Source: Rhizobium cauense (lineage in GTDB: Bacteria; Pseudomonadota; Alphaproteobacteria; Rhizobiales; Rhizobiaceae). From it: DNA of 64,000 nucleotides. Position numbers and translations under genes: made by a program. The DNA is taken from positions 96,985 through 160,984 of the forward strand of contig NZ_JAEUAT010000015.1 of the NCBI RefSeq assembly GCF_019511525.1. Reading direction: 5' to 3'. The notes beneath the pieces were generated by a model, which was not told the origin of the DNA, ran no database searches, and was given only the letters and a program-made list of their open reading frames with translations. This document shows, piece after piece, positions 35,330 through 45,618 of the stretch (position 1 is the stretch's first letter; every line of letters starts with the position of its first letter).

Positions 35330-36484
35330 TTACTCCGCCGGCATACCGTGCGCGACACGGAAGAGGCTCCGATCCTGCGCACGCTTTTCCGGCCTATGAC
35401 GCGTCAAGGCGAGGATAAACCCGGCAGTGACGCAGATAGCGACCATGGACGAACCGCCGTAGGAAATCAGCGGCAAGGTCATGCCCTTTGCCGGCAGCAG
35501 TTCGAGATTGACGCCCACGTTGATGATCGACTGTATGCCGATCTGCAGCACGAGGCCAGCGACTGCGAAGCGGTTGAAGTCGTTCCGTTCCTTGTAGGCG
35601 TGCGAGAGACCACGCAGCACAAGGACGGAAAACAGCGCCACGAGCGCCATGCAGAAGACGATTCCGAACTCTTCCGCCGCGACCGAGAAAATGAAGTCGG
35701 TATGCGCGTCGGGAATGATGCGTTTGACGATGCCCTCGCCCGGTCCCTGGCCGAACCAGTCACCACGGATGATGGCTTCGCGCGCCGTATCGATCTGGAA
35801 GGTGTCACCTTCACCTGTGAGGAACTTGTCGATGCGCAGCGCCACGTGCGGAAACACATAGTAGGCGCCGACGAGGCCCCCGACGCCACCCGCGCCGAGG
35901 ATGATGATCCATATCCACGGCATGCCGGCCATGAAGAACATCCCACCCCAAACCGCTGTCGTCAGGATCGTCTGTCCAAGATCCGGCTGTGCGACAAGAA
36001 GGGCAGCGACGATGCCGAAGAGGATAATTGCGAAGAGGTTACCCGGTATTTCCGGCTGCCGGGCATGCTCGGCAAACAGCCATGCGCAAACCACGACGAA
36101 TGCGGGCTTCATGAATTCCGATGGCTGGATCGAGATCCCGGCCAACGTGACCCAGCGGCGAGAGCCCTTGACCTCGATGCCAAAGAACAGGGCCAGCAAC
36201 ATCATGGCGAGAGCAGCGATCAGAAGGATGATTGCGGTACGTCGAACCTGGCGAGGCGTCAGAAACGAGAGCCCGATCATGACGCCGATCGAAGGGATCA
36301 TGAACGCCGCGTGTCGCTTGACGAAGTGGAACGGCTCCAGTCCAATACGTTCGGCGACCGCGGGCGAAGCGGCAAACGACAACATGAAGCCGATGCCCAT
36401 CAGGAAGATGAACATCGCCAGGAAAAAGCGGTCGATGGTCCAAAACCAATCGGCCAGAGGCCCACGTTCCGCGCGGCTTACCAT
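35330..36484 (-). CDS. ftsW: Septal peptidoglycan polymerase FtsW
   Basis: SEDS-family membrane glycosyltransferase partner of FtsI. 384 residues, about ten membrane segments. Typical stretches are GSRRWVTLAGISIQPSEFMK and AKGMTLPLISYGGSSM. Lies between murD and murG with 1-6 bp gaps. Confidence 0.97.
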   Translation of the reverse strand: MVSRAERGPLADWFWTIDRFFLAMFIFLMGIGFMLSFAASPAVAERIGLEPFHFVKRHAAFMIPSIGVMIGLSFLTPRQVRRTAIILLIAALAMMLLALFFGIEVKGSRRWVTLAGISIQPSEFMKPAFVVVCAWLFAEHARQPEIPGNLFAIILFGIVAALLVAQPDLGQTILTTAVWGGMFFMAGMPWIWIIILGAGGVGGLVGAYYVFPHVALRIDKFLTGEGDTFQIDTAREAIIRGDWFGQGPGEGIVKRIIPDAHTDFIFSVAAEEFGIVFCMALVALFSVLVLRGLSHAYKERNDFNRFAVAGLVLQIGIQSIINVGVNLELLPAKGMTLPLISYGGSSMVAICVTAGFILALTRHRPEKRAQDRSLFRVAHGMPAE

Positions 36485-36485
36485 G

Positions 36486-37898
36486 TTATTTATCTCCTGT
36501 TGCCGAACCTATCAGCATGGTGATTCCTTCGAGCGCTGCCACATGGCTGACAAATGCATCGCCCCTGACTTCGAAGTTCTTATATTGGTCGAAGCTTGCG
36601 CAAGCCGGGGATAACATCACGGCAAGCGGGCCATTCTCATCCTTCTCGGCATCAGCAGCGGCGTGCGCGACGGCACGCTCCAGCGTGCCGGAAATCTCGT
36701 AAGGCACGGCCTCGCCGAGCGTTGCGGCAAATTCGGCCGCGGCTTCACCGATTAGGTAGGCTTTGGCAATCCGCGGGAAGAAGCCGGTAAGCGAGGTGAT
36801 GCCTCCAGCCTTCGGCAGCCCACCGGCAATCCAGTAGATGCGGTCATAGCTCGACAATGCGGGAGCGGCCGCATCCGCATTGGTGGCCTTGGAATCGTTT
36901 ACGAAGACGACATTTCCGCGACGTCCGACAGGCTGCATCCGATGCTTGAGGCCAGGGAACGATGCAAGTCCGGCACGGATCTCGTCCTCGGACACACCAA
37001 CCGCCAGGCAGGCTGCAATCGCGGCTGCGGCGTTCTGCGCATTGTGGCTGCCGCGCAGTGTCTGTATCCCCTCAAGGTCGACGATCGCGCGCACGGCACC
37101 AGCGGCTGCGCGCATGAGCCTGCTGCCCTCGGCGTAGATGCCATCCGCAAGAGGGTGCCGCCGGGAAATCCGGATCACCTTGCCACCTGCCCGCTCGATA
37201 CTATCGGCAACAATCTGGCAATAGCTGTCGTCCACGCCAATGACGGCCACGCCGCTACCGGCAACCAGCCGTTCCTTGACGTCGGCATAGTGCTGCATCG
37301 TGCCGTGACGGTCGAGGTGATCCGGTGTCAAATTGAGCAGGATACCGGCAGATGGATTGAGCGTCGGCGCGAGGTCTATCTGGTAGGACGAGCATTCAAC
37401 GACGTAGAAGCGCCCATCCTTCGGCGGATCAAGTGTCAGCACCGCCGTACCAATGTTGCCGCCAAGCTGTGTGTCGCGTCCGCTGGACTTCAGAATGTGC
37501 GCGATCAGGGCCGTCGTCGTCGACTTGCCGTTAGTGCCGGTGATAGCGATGAACGGGCAATCCGGCGCATGCGCCCGTCGTTCCCGCACAAAAAGCTCCA
37601 CGTCGCCGACGATATCGACACCTGCAGCACGAGCGAGATCCACCGTCCAATGCGGTTTCGGATGCGTCAGGGGAACGCCCGGCGAAAGCACGAAGAGCGA
37701 CTGCACACTCCAGTCGATCGTGCGCAGATCAGCAGTGTGGATGCCCTCGGCGGCAGCTTTCGTGACGCTATCTGGATTATCGTCCCATGCCGTCACGTCG
37801 GCACCGCCCAGCTTCAGAGCGCGCGCCGTGGCAAAGCCGGAACCGCCGAGCCCGAACAGCGCGACCTTTTTTCCTGACAGCGTCGTAACGGGAATCAT
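36486..37898 (-). CDS. murD: UDP-N-acetylmuramoylalanine--D-glutamate ligase
   Basis: Mur ligase adding D-Glu. 470 residues. GLGGSGFATARAL near residue 15, P-loop ITGTNGKSTTTALIA near residue 120, FVNDSKATNADAAAPAL near residue 330. Between mraY (7 bp) and ftsW (1 bp). Confidence 0.97.
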   Translation of the reverse strand: MIPVTTLSGKKVALFGLGGSGFATARALKLGGADVTAWDDNPDSVTKAAAEGIHTADLRTIDWSVQSLFVLSPGVPLTHPKPHWTVDLARAAGVDIVGDVELFVRERRAHAPDCPFIAITGTNGKSTTTALIAHILKSSGRDTQLGGNIGTAVLTLDPPKDGRFYVVECSSYQIDLAPTLNPSAGILLNLTPDHLDRHGTMQHYADVKERLVAGSGVAVIGVDDSYCQIVADSIERAGGKVIRISRRHPLADGIYAEGSRLMRAAAGAVRAIVDLEGIQTLRGSHNAQNAAAAIAACLAVGVSEDEIRAGLASFPGLKHRMQPVGRRGNVVFVNDSKATNADAAAPALSSYDRIYWIAGGLPKAGGITSLTGFFPRIAKAYLIGEAAAEFAATLGEAVPYEISGTLERAVAHAAADAEKDENGPLAVMLSPACASFDQYKNFEVRGDAFVSHVAALEGITMLIGSATGDK

Positions 37899-37905
37899 CG
37901 CCGCC

Positions 37906-39006
37906 TCACCGAAGCTTCAGGGTGGAGAGGCCAAGCAGGGCGAGACCGACCGCGATGATCCAGAAGCGGATCACCACCTGGCTCTCCGTCCAGCCCTTCT
38001 TCTCGAAATGGTGGTGAATCGGGGCCATCAGGAAGACACGCCGACCGGTCATCTTGAAGAAGCCGACCTGAATGATAACCGAGAGCGTTTCCATCACGAA
38101 CAGACCGCCAATGATCGCCATGACGATCTCGTGCTTGGTGGCGACCGCAACGGTACCGATCGTTCCGCCAAGCGCCAGCGAGCCAGTGTCGCCCATGAAG
38201 ATAGCCGCGGGCGGCGCATTGAACCAAAGGAAGCCGAGACCGGCACCGATGACTGCCCCGAGAACCACCGACAGCTCGCCGGTACCAGGCACAAAGTTGA
38301 TTTGCAGGTAGTTCGCGAACACGGCGTTACCGGCGAGGTAAGCAATCACGCCGAAGGACGCTGCGGCAATCATGACGGGGACGATGGCAAGTCCGTCGAG
38401 ACCATCCGTGAGGTTCACGGCGTTGCCCGCGCCGACGATCACGAAGCCGCCGAAGGCGACAAACATGATGCCGAGATTCATCATGAAATCCTTGAAGAAG
38501 GGAAACGCGACCGATGACCCGAATGTCGAGCCCGCGGTTCCCGAGGCCAGTGCCGTGCGCATCATGAAATAGACCGCAATACCGGCGATCACGAACTCGA
38601 TGCCGAGGCGCGCTTTACCGGAAAAGCCCTTATGGCTCTGCTTGGTGACCTTCAGATAGTCGTCGTAGAAGCCGATCGCCCCGAAACCGAGCGTGACGAG
38701 CAGCGTCGCAACGACATACACGTTTGAAAGATCCGCCCACAGCAAGGAAGAGCCGACGATCCCGGCGAGGATCATCAGGCCGCCCATGGTCGGCGTACCG
38801 GCCTTCTTGAAGTGCGTCTGCGGGCCGTCAGCACGGATCGGCTGCCCCTTGCCCTGGCGAACGCGCAACGAGTTGATGATCATTGGACCAAAGAGGAAGA
38901 CGATGAAGGCGGATGTAAACAGAGAGGCGCCCGTGCGGAAGGTAATGTACCTGAACAGATTCAAGAATTTCAGGTGTTCCGACAGTTCGACAAGCCAAAT
39001 CAGCAT
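37906..39006 (-). CDS. mraY: Phospho-MurNAc-pentapeptide translocase
   Basis: Polytopic inner-membrane enzyme that forms lipid I on undecaprenyl phosphate. 366 residues, about ten membrane segments. Active-site motifs: GFYDDYLKV near residue 118, AVNLTDGLDGLA near residue 195, FMGDTGSLALGG near residue 270 and PIHHHFEKKGW near residue 330. Confidence 0.97.
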   Translation of the reverse strand: MLIWLVELSEHLKFLNLFRYITFRTGASLFTSAFIVFLFGPMIINSLRVRQGKGQPIRADGPQTHFKKAGTPTMGGLMILAGIVGSSLLWADLSNVYVVATLLVTLGFGAIGFYDDYLKVTKQSHKGFSGKARLGIEFVIAGIAVYFMMRTALASGTAGSTFGSSVAFPFFKDFMMNLGIMFVAFGGFVIVGAGNAVNLTDGLDGLAIVPVMIAAASFGVIAYLAGNAVFANYLQINFVPGTGELSVVLGAVIGAGLGFLWFNAPPAAIFMGDTGSLALGGTIGTVAVATKHEIVMAIIGGLFVMETLSVIIQVGFFKMTGRRVFLMAPIHHHFEKKGWTESQVVIRFWIIAVGLALLGLSTLKLR

Positions 39007-39028
39007 TCAGGGCCCCTTGTTTACCCGC

Positions 39029-40462
39029 TCAAAAATCGCGTTGCGTGTCGGCAAATGGCGGGAATTTGTCAAGGAGCGCGGCGACGATCTTGCCGAAACC
39101 GATGCCCAGTGACGATTTTACCATCAGCACGTCGCCAGCCGCGACAGCGTTCAATACATATTCTGCAAGTTCCTCGGTCTTCTCGTAGTGGACGACCTGC
39201 ACGCTCTCCGGGAGCGATTCCTTCAATGCAGCCATTTCGGGGCCGGCGAGCCAGACGTGCTCGATACCGGAGGCAAGCAGCGGCCCCGCCAGATCCGAAT
39301 GGACCCTCTGCGCGTAGTCTCCCATCTCAAGCATATCGCCAAGGACCGCGATGCGGCGCCCAACGCCCGTGGGCATGGAACTCGCAAGCACAGCGATCGC
39401 CGCCCGCATGGACGCCGGATTGGCGTTGTAGCTCTCGTCGATGACCGTGAAGGCACCGCGGTCGATCGCAAGTCGATGGCGGCGCCCCCTGCCCTTCTCC
39501 GGCTGGAGCGTCGCAAGCGCACCGATCGCCTGCCTCATATCGGCACCGACGAGCGTCACAACCCCAAGGGCTGCCAATGCATTCTCTGCAATATGGCGGC
39601 CCGGCGCGCCGATCGCGACTTCCTTGGTATCGCCGTCGATGGTGATCCAAAGCGTCGAACTCTGGTCGGAACCGTTGAACTCCGCCAGGCGAAAATCAGC
39701 CTTCGCATGTTGGCCGAAGGAATGGATGTGCTGGATGCCACAAGCCTGAGCCGTGCGCTCCAGGAAGTTGAACTGATCGTTGTCCCTGTTGAGGACGACC
39801 TGGCCGCCCGGCACCACCCCTTCGAAGATCTCGGCCTTCGCGGTCGCGATTTCCCGGATGCTCTTGAAATTGCCGAGATGGGCCGGGGCGATCGTCGTGA
39901 TCACCGCGACATGCGGTTGGATCATCTTGACCAGAGGGCGGATCTCGTCCGGATGGTTCATGCCCACCTCGAAGACACCGAAGTAGGTATCGAGCGGCAT
40001 GCGGGCGAGCGTGAGCGGCACGCCCCAATGATTGTTGAAAGAGGCGACGGAAGCATGAACCTTGCCCGATGGAGACAAGACCCGCCGCAACATCTCCTTC
40101 GTTGTCGTCTTGCCGACCGATCCGGTGACGGCGATGATCTGTGCGCGCGAACGGGCACGGGCAGCTTGTCCGAGCTTGCCGAGCGCCGCCAGCACATCCT
40201 CGACGACGATCATCGGAACGGTGAGGCGGCCCATTGCTGGAAGACGGGCTTCGCTGACGACGAGAAGGGCAGCCCCGTTGGCCATTGCCATCGAGGCGTA
40301 GTCGTGGCCGTCGACGCGGTCGCCCTTGATCGCAAAGAAGGCTTCGCCGGACGCAACGGAGCGGCTGTCGATGGAAATGCCGGTGATGCCCTCAGGCAAA
40401 GTGCCGAACGGCCGCCCTGCCATGGCGGCAATCATGTCTTCCGTCGTCCAAAGCCAGTTCAC
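39029..40462 (-). CDS. murF: UDP-MurNAc-tripeptide--D-Ala-D-Ala ligase
   Basis: Mur ligase adding the D-Ala-D-Ala dipeptide supplied by DdlB. 477 residues. P-loop VTGSVGKTTTKEML near residue 110, EVGMNHPDEI near residue 160 and DESYNANPASMRAA near residue 335. Overlaps murE by 4 bp. Confidence 0.97.
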   Translation of the reverse strand: MNWLWTTEDMIAAMAGRPFGTLPEGITGISIDSRSVASGEAFFAIKGDRVDGHDYASMAMANGAALLVVSEARLPAMGRLTVPMIVVEDVLAALGKLGQAARARSRAQIIAVTGSVGKTTTKEMLRRVLSPSGKVHASVASFNNHWGVPLTLARMPLDTYFGVFEVGMNHPDEIRPLVKMIQPHVAVITTIAPAHLGNFKSIREIATAKAEIFEGVVPGGQVVLNRDNDQFNFLERTAQACGIQHIHSFGQHAKADFRLAEFNGSDQSSTLWITIDGDTKEVAIGAPGRHIAENALAALGVVTLVGADMRQAIGALATLQPEKGRGRRHRLAIDRGAFTVIDESYNANPASMRAAIAVLASSMPTGVGRRIAVLGDMLEMGDYAQRVHSDLAGPLLASGIEHVWLAGPEMAALKESLPESVQVVHYEKTEELAEYVLNAVAAGDVLMVKSSLGIGFGKIVAALLDKFPPFADTQRDF

Positions 40463-41919
40463 GGTTTCAGCTCCTCCAAAGCCTTACGCAATTCGGCATG
40501 ATCCGAAAATGGCAGCGTCACACTCCCTATCGTCTGCCCTTCCTCGTGTCCCTTGCCCGCAACGATCAGCGTGTCGCCGGATTTCAGCATCCCGACTGCC
40601 GTGCGGATCGCCTCGGCGCGGTCGCCAATTTCGCTTGCGCAGCCTGCTGCCGCCATGATCTCGGAACGAATGGAGGCAGGCTCCTCGGAGCGCGGGTTGT
40701 CGTCCGTCACGATCACCACATCGGCCAGGCGGCAGGCAATCTCGCCCATGATTGGACGCTTGCCGCGGTCGCGGTCGCCACCGCAGCCGAATACGACGAT
40801 CACGCGGCCGGTGGTGAATGGCCGAACGGACTCCAGGACATTGGCGAGCGCGTCCGGCTTGTGCGCGTAGTCAACGTAAGCGAGCGCGCCATCCTTGGTG
40901 TGACCAACCAGCTCGAGACGCCCGGATGCGCCCTGCAGCTTCTCAAGCGCGGCCATGGCAACCTTTGCCGGCACGCCTGTCGACATGGCAAGGCCAGCCG
41001 CCACGAGAGCATTGGCGGCCTGAAAATCACCAGCAAGCGGAATATCGACCTCGAAGATCTCGTCGCCAGCATGGATCTCGGCCACCTGCTTGTGACGGAA
41101 ATGCTCGACGCGCTTGAGCGTCAGGTAGTCGCCCTTGCGGCCCACGGTGCGGACATCATGGCCAGCATCGCGCGCAGCCTTGACCGCTTGCTCCGACCAT
41201 GCGTCGTCGGCGAAGATCACCGCCGGCGCGCCCTTCGGAAGCAGAGTATCGAACAGCCGCATCTTGGCCGCCATATAGCTTTCTATGGTCGGGTGGTAGT
41301 CCATGTGGTCGCGGCCGAGGTTGGTAAAGGCAGCCGCTGCGAGCTTGACGCCATCGAGGCGGCTCTGATCGAGACCATGGCTCGAAGCCTCCATCGAGGC
41401 ATGCGTGACGCCCTCGCCGGACAGATCCGCCAGCAATTTGTGCAGCGAAACCGGATCCGGCGTCGTCAGCGAGCCGTATTCGTTGCGCGTGGGCGAGACG
41501 ACCCCCGTCGTGCCGATCATCGCAGCCGGATGTCCGGCATAAGCCCATATCTGTCGCGTAAACGAGGCAACGGATGTCTTGCCGGCCGTACCCGTTACGG
41601 CGACCATCGTTTCCGGCTGCTTTCCGTAGAAGCGCGAGGCAGCGATTGAAAGAAACCGGCGTGGATCCTTCACGACAAGCACGGGGATGGAAGCGTCAAT
41701 GCTCTGGGAGGCAACGGCCGCAACCGCACCATGCTTCGCCGCATCCGCAATAAAGCCGGCACCGTCAGCTTTCGTACCGGCAACAGCCACGAACACCATT
41801 CCGGGTTCAATCTTGCGGCTATCGGGCGAGATGCCGGAAACCGCCAGCGCCCCGACAGACCCGGCCAATTGATCTTCAAGTTCCGGAAATGCATTTCCGG
41901 CGATGTCTCGCAAGTTCAT
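40459..41919 (-). CDS. murE: UDP-MurNAc-L-Ala-D-Glu--meso-DAP ligase
   Basis: Mur ligase adding the third residue. 486 residues. P-loop VTGTAGKTSVASF near residue 112. The DNPRSEEP motif near residue 410 is the one that selects meso-diaminopimelate, so a DAP-type peptidoglycan is expected. 67 bp after the ftsI stop; coupled to murF. Confidence 0.97.
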   Translation of the reverse strand: MNLRDIAGNAFPELEDQLAGSVGALAVSGISPDSRKIEPGMVFVAVAGTKADGAGFIADAAKHGAVAAVASQSIDASIPVLVVKDPRRFLSIAASRFYGKQPETMVAVTGTAGKTSVASFTRQIWAYAGHPAAMIGTTGVVSPTRNEYGSLTTPDPVSLHKLLADLSGEGVTHASMEASSHGLDQSRLDGVKLAAAAFTNLGRDHMDYHPTIESYMAAKMRLFDTLLPKGAPAVIFADDAWSEQAVKAARDAGHDVRTVGRKGDYLTLKRVEHFRHKQVAEIHAGDEIFEVDIPLAGDFQAANALVAAGLAMSTGVPAKVAMAALEKLQGASGRLELVGHTKDGALAYVDYAHKPDALANVLESVRPFTTGRVIVVFGCGGDRDRGKRPIMGEIACRLADVVIVTDDNPRSEEPASIRSEIMAAAGCASEIGDRAEAIRTAVGMLKSGDTLIVAGKGHEEGQTIGSVTLPFSDHAELRKALEELKP

Positions 41920-41986
41920 CGAATGTACTTTTCTTTCTCAAGCCGCCGCGCCCCGGTGGCGAATCGGCTCCGACATTCATTCAGAC

Positions 41987-43732
41987 TCAATAAGACACCA
42001 ACATGGCCGATCCGTCGTCACCGAACTTCGGTTCCACACCGAGAATTGGCGCTGCGCGGGCAATGATGTTCTTCACCATCGGCGCTGCCGTAAATGCGGC
42101 AATGTTCTGACCCTTCTCGCCGTTGTGCGGCTCGTCGCAGAAGGTCAGCACGACATACCGCGGATTGTCCATCGGAAATGCCGCGAGGAAGGCGTTGAAG
42201 TTGAGGTTCGTCGCGTAGCGACCGTTGACCACCTTGTCGGCCGTGCCGGTCTTGCCGCCGACGCTGAATCCGGGCACATCGGCGTTGCGGCCGGAGCCCT
42301 TTACGCCGTTCAGCTTGAAGAGGTAGCGGACATCTTCGCTGGTGCTCGGCTTGACCACCACCTCTGCAACGTCATCAGCCTGTTCGCGCGTGCGCGGCAG
42401 GAACGTCGGCTCGATCAGCTTGCCACCGTTGACAAGCGCTGCGCCGGCGACTGCCGTTTGCAGCGGCGTGGTCGAGACACCGTGACCGAATGAGATCGTG
42501 ATCGAGTTGATCTTCTTCCAGACCTTCGGCTGGCTCGGCATCTTCACCTCAGGAAGCTCTGTCTTCATCTTGGTCAGAAGGCCGAGCTTGGTCAGGTAGT
42601 CCTTTTGGGCGTCCATGCCGACGATGTCGATGATGCGCGCCGTACCGACGTTCGACGAGTACTGGAACACTTCCGGCAGAGTCAGCCAGCGGCGCTGACC
42701 ATGGAAGTCGTGAATCGTGAACCCGCCGATGCGGATCGGCTTCGTGGCATCGAAGCTGTCGTTGAGGCTAACCTTGCCGGTGTCGAGTGCCATTGCCACG
42801 GAAAACGTCTTGAAGGTCGATCCCATCTCGAACGTGCCGTTCGACATGCGGTTCAGCCAACCCTCCTTGGCGCCCTCCAGCGGGTTGTTGGGGTCGAAAT
42901 CAGGCGCCGACGCCATTCCAAGCACTTCGCCGGTATGAATATCGAGGACAACAGCGCCGGCGCCCTTGGCTTCGTAATTCTTGACGGCGTTGACGACGAC
43001 ATCGCGCACGATGTTCTGAACGCGAACGTCGATCGACAGCCGGACCGGTTCGAGTGGCTGATCGCTTGTCATCCCGACTGAGGCAAGGTCGGCAAGACCC
43101 TGATCATCAATGTATTTTTCCATGCCGGCAACGCCGCGGTTGTCGATGTTGACGTAGCCCAGAATGTGCGCGGCGGTCGGACCACCGGGATAAAAGCGAC
43201 GCTTCTCCGGGCGGAAACCGATACCCGGAATGCCGAGCGCCAAGATCTGGCTCTGCTGCTTCGGCGTCAGCTGGCGACGCAGCCAGGCGAAGTGCGAGGT
43301 ACGGTTTGCGAGCTTCTTGTAGGTGCCCTTCACATCGAGATCCGGAAGGACCGTCGCAAGCTTCTCGACGGCCTCATCGGCATCAACGACCTTGTTCGGC
43401 TCGGCGAAGAGCGAGACCGTGCGGATGTCGGTGGCGAGGACCTCTCCGTTTCGGTCCAGAATATCCGGCCGCGACGCCATCAGGCGGTCTGGCGGCAGGA
43501 TGCTGGACACGACATCAGGGTCGCGGATTGCATACTCCACGAGACGCCCGCCGATGACGCAATAGACCCCAAGAAAGCCGACAATCAAAAGCCCGACGCG
43601 GCTCTTGGCCTGTCCGGCCCGCTTCTTTCGCGACCCCTCGATCGGTAGGCTGCCCCCACCAAGACGGCCATAGGCGCCTGCCGAAAAATGCGCCTGGCTC
43701 TTCAAGACCATGATGCGTGAAAGAAATGACAT
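41987..43732 (-). CDS. ftsI: Septal transpeptidase FtsI (PBP3)
   Basis: Class B penicillin-binding protein that cross-links septal peptidoglycan. 581 residues: one N-terminal membrane helix (near 45-65), dimerisation/pedestal domain, and the transpeptidase domain with SxxK in EMGSTFKTF near residue 305, SxN in YSSNVG near 360 and KTG in GGKTGTAD near 495. Two bp after ftsL. Confidence 0.97.
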   Translation of the reverse strand: MSFLSRIMVLKSQAHFSAGAYGRLGGGSLPIEGSRKKRAGQAKSRVGLLIVGFLGVYCVIGGRLVEYAIRDPDVVSSILPPDRLMASRPDILDRNGEVLATDIRTVSLFAEPNKVVDADEAVEKLATVLPDLDVKGTYKKLANRTSHFAWLRRQLTPKQQSQILALGIPGIGFRPEKRRFYPGGPTAAHILGYVNIDNRGVAGMEKYIDDQGLADLASVGMTSDQPLEPVRLSIDVRVQNIVRDVVVNAVKNYEAKGAGAVVLDIHTGEVLGMASAPDFDPNNPLEGAKEGWLNRMSNGTFEMGSTFKTFSVAMALDTGKVSLNDSFDATKPIRIGGFTIHDFHGQRRWLTLPEVFQYSSNVGTARIIDIVGMDAQKDYLTKLGLLTKMKTELPEVKMPSQPKVWKKINSITISFGHGVSTTPLQTAVAGAALVNGGKLIEPTFLPRTREQADDVAEVVVKPSTSEDVRYLFKLNGVKGSGRNADVPGFSVGGKTGTADKVVNGRYATNLNFNAFLAAFPMDNPRYVVLTFCDEPHNGEKGQNIAAFTAAPMVKNIIARAAPILGVEPKFGDDGSAMLVSY

Positions 43733-43734
43733 CT

Positions 43735-44136
43735 CTACTCCACCGATCCGGTTGCCATCAGGTCTTCTTCTTCGGGTTGCGGCGCCACTGCCTTGGGCTT
43801 TGCCTTGGTGCCGGCCTTCGCCTCGGCAATGTCGGGCACGGGAACCTGCGACTTCAGCATTGGCAACTCTCTGGCATGAACGAGAGAGGTGGACGCCGTC
43901 GGCTGCAATTGAAGTTCGCCGTTATAATTGTTGACGAGACGCTCGAGTCTGTTCGGCTGGGACAGCAAGGCCCAATCAGCCTTCAACAGATCGATGGTGT
44001 CCTTCTCGAGCTTGATCTCCGCCTCGAGGCGATGAACCTCCTCGAGTTTGAGCTCCGCGTGATGCTTGATCGTGTAGGTAACAGCCGCAGCAGCCGTCAT
44101 GACACCGACCAGGATGAGGTCCAAGGTTCTCAACAT
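43735..44136 (-). CDS. ftsL: Cell division protein FtsL
   Basis: Small bitopic divisome protein of 133 residues with one membrane helix (LILVGVMTAAAAVTYTI, near 6-22) followed by a periplasmic leucine-zipper coiled coil (about 25-75) and a Pro/Ala/Glu-rich tail. ATG at 44136 lies 1 bp after the rsmH stop and has GGAG upstream. Identity rests on position between rsmH and ftsI plus topology. Confidence 0.92.
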   Translation of the reverse strand: MLRTLDLILVGVMTAAAAVTYTIKHHAELKLEEVHRLEAEIKLEKDTIDLLKADWALLSQPNRLERLVNNYNGELQLQPTASTSLVHARELPMLKSQVPVPDIAEAKAGTKAKPKAVAPQPEEEDLMATGSVE

Positions 44137-44137
44137 A

Positions 44138-45163
44138 TCAGGCTCCGACCTTTCCGAGACTTGCCAGATTCGGCAGTCCGAAGATGGAAACATCCGCCGC
44201 TTCGGCGGGCGCGGCAGTGCGCAGCCCTGCCCGCAGCTTCGCAGACCGCGCCCGCGGGTTCACAGTGGCTTCGGCCTCGCTTGCCGAGACCATCGGCTTG
44301 CCAATCCGTTCAAAGGTCGCCGCGCGCTCGTGCGCAACAGGCAGATGGCGCGAGCCCGAAGCCTTGCCTGCGCGATCAGAGAAGAACGTCTTGACGATGC
44401 GGTCTTCAAGCGAATGGAAGGTCACGACAACAAGACGTCCACCGGGCTTCAGGGACCGTTCAGCGGCAAAGAGTGCCTGCGCCAGTTCACCGAGCTCATC
44501 GTTGACGAATATCCTGAGCGCCTGAAAGACGCGCGTCGCCGGATGAATCTTATCCTTCATCTTTCGGGGCGTGACGAGTTCGATAAGGCCGGCCAGGTCA
44601 CGCGTCGTTTCGAAGAGTTTCTCGGCACGCCGCTTTTCGATCGCATGCGCGATACGCGGCGACTGACCTTCCTCTCCGAGAAAATGAAAGATGCGGATCA
44701 GGTCCGCCACCTTGGCGCGATTGACTACGTCAGCTGCGGAAACTCCCGCCGCCGACATCCGCATATCCAGAGGACCATTCTTCTGAAACGAGAAGCCGCG
44801 ATCCGCTTCATCGATCTGCATCGACGACACGCCGATATCAAGCACGACCCCATCCAGCCCTTCGGAAGGAGAACACTCGGCCAATTGAGAGAACTGAGAG
44901 TGGATGAGCTTCAGGCGACCCCGGCTATCGGCGACAAGGGCCTGACCGGCCGCGATAGCGGTTGGATCCCGATCCAGAGCGATCACATCCGCGCCAGCGC
45001 CTAGAATGGCAGAGGTGTAACCACCCGCACCGAAGGTGCCATCCAGAATGACCTTGCCCGGGAGCGGCTCCAGAGCAGCCAGAACCTCGTTGAGAAGAAC
45101 CGGAATGTGGCGAACCGGTCCGCCACCGGCATCAGTTGAATCTCCGCCAGGATTCGCCGCCAT
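44138..45163 (-). CDS. rsmH: 16S rRNA m4C1402 methyltransferase RsmH (MraW)
   Basis: SAM-dependent methyltransferase of 16S rRNA C1402. 341 residues. RHIPVLLNEVLAALEP near 18, motif I DGTFGAGGYTSAIL near 40, VVLDIGVSSMQIDEADRGFSF near 105 and VVVTFHSLEDRIVKTF near 260 are family signatures. ATG at 45163 follows GAGGG. The open frame further upstream overlaps mraZ and is not coding. 17 bp after mraZ. Confidence 0.97.
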   Translation of the reverse strand: MAANPGGDSTDAGGGPVRHIPVLLNEVLAALEPLPGKVILDGTFGAGGYTSAILGAGADVIALDRDPTAIAAGQALVADSRGRLKLIHSQFSQLAECSPSEGLDGVVLDIGVSSMQIDEADRGFSFQKNGPLDMRMSAAGVSAADVVNRAKVADLIRIFHFLGEEGQSPRIAHAIEKRRAEKLFETTRDLAGLIELVTPRKMKDKIHPATRVFQALRIFVNDELGELAQALFAAERSLKPGGRLVVVTFHSLEDRIVKTFFSDRAGKASGSRHLPVAHERAATFERIGKPMVSASEAEATVNPRARSAKLRAGLRTAAPAEAADVSIFGLPNLASLGKVGA

Positions 45164-45180
45164 TCCGTTCCCTCGTATTG

Positions 45181-45618
45181 TTAGGAACGCCTGCCCGCCA
45201 GCCGACGCCCTCCTCGTGCCTGCATCTGAGCAGCCTGAAATGCCTGCGGCTGCCACAGCTGAAAATGATCCGCCCGACCGACGAAGGTCACCTCGTCCGA
45301 GATACCGGTGAAGTCGCGAATGAAATCCGTGACCATCAGCCGACCTTCCGCGTCGAGCTTCATGAAGATACCGCCCCCGTGAATGAGAAGCGACATCTCG
45401 TTGGCGTCCGGCGAAAACGGATCCTCCGCAGAAATCTGACGTTCGAACCTCTCCAGGAGATCCGGACCGCCAATACTGATCGCCGGGAACACAAAGTCCT
45501 GGAAGCAATAAAGCTCCTGAACATTGCGCTGCGCCAGCACGGATCGAAATACCGCCGGCACGGAAACCCTGCCCTTGGAATCGATTCTGTTGGTCGCATT
45601 TGAAAGGAAGCGGCTCAT
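45181..45618 (-). CDS. mraZ: Transcriptional regulator MraZ
   Basis: First gene of the dcw cluster. 145-residue AbrB/SpoVT-fold DNA-binding protein with two MraZ repeats: RFLSNATNRIDSKGRVSVPA near the N-terminus and KLDAEGRLMVTDFI near residue 75. Known in E. coli to bind tandem TGGGN repeats and repress its own operon. ATG at 45618 matches the usual homologous start; an ATG at 45630 has a slightly better ribosome site. Four TGGGN repeats lie upstream at 45795-45829. Confidence 0.95.
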   Translation of the reverse strand: MSRFLSNATNRIDSKGRVSVPAVFRSVLAQRNVQELYCFQDFVFPAISIGGPDLLERFERQISAEDPFSPDANEMSLLIHGGGIFMKLDAEGRLMVTDFIRDFTGISDEVTFVGRADHFQLWQPQAFQAAQMQARGGRRLAGRRS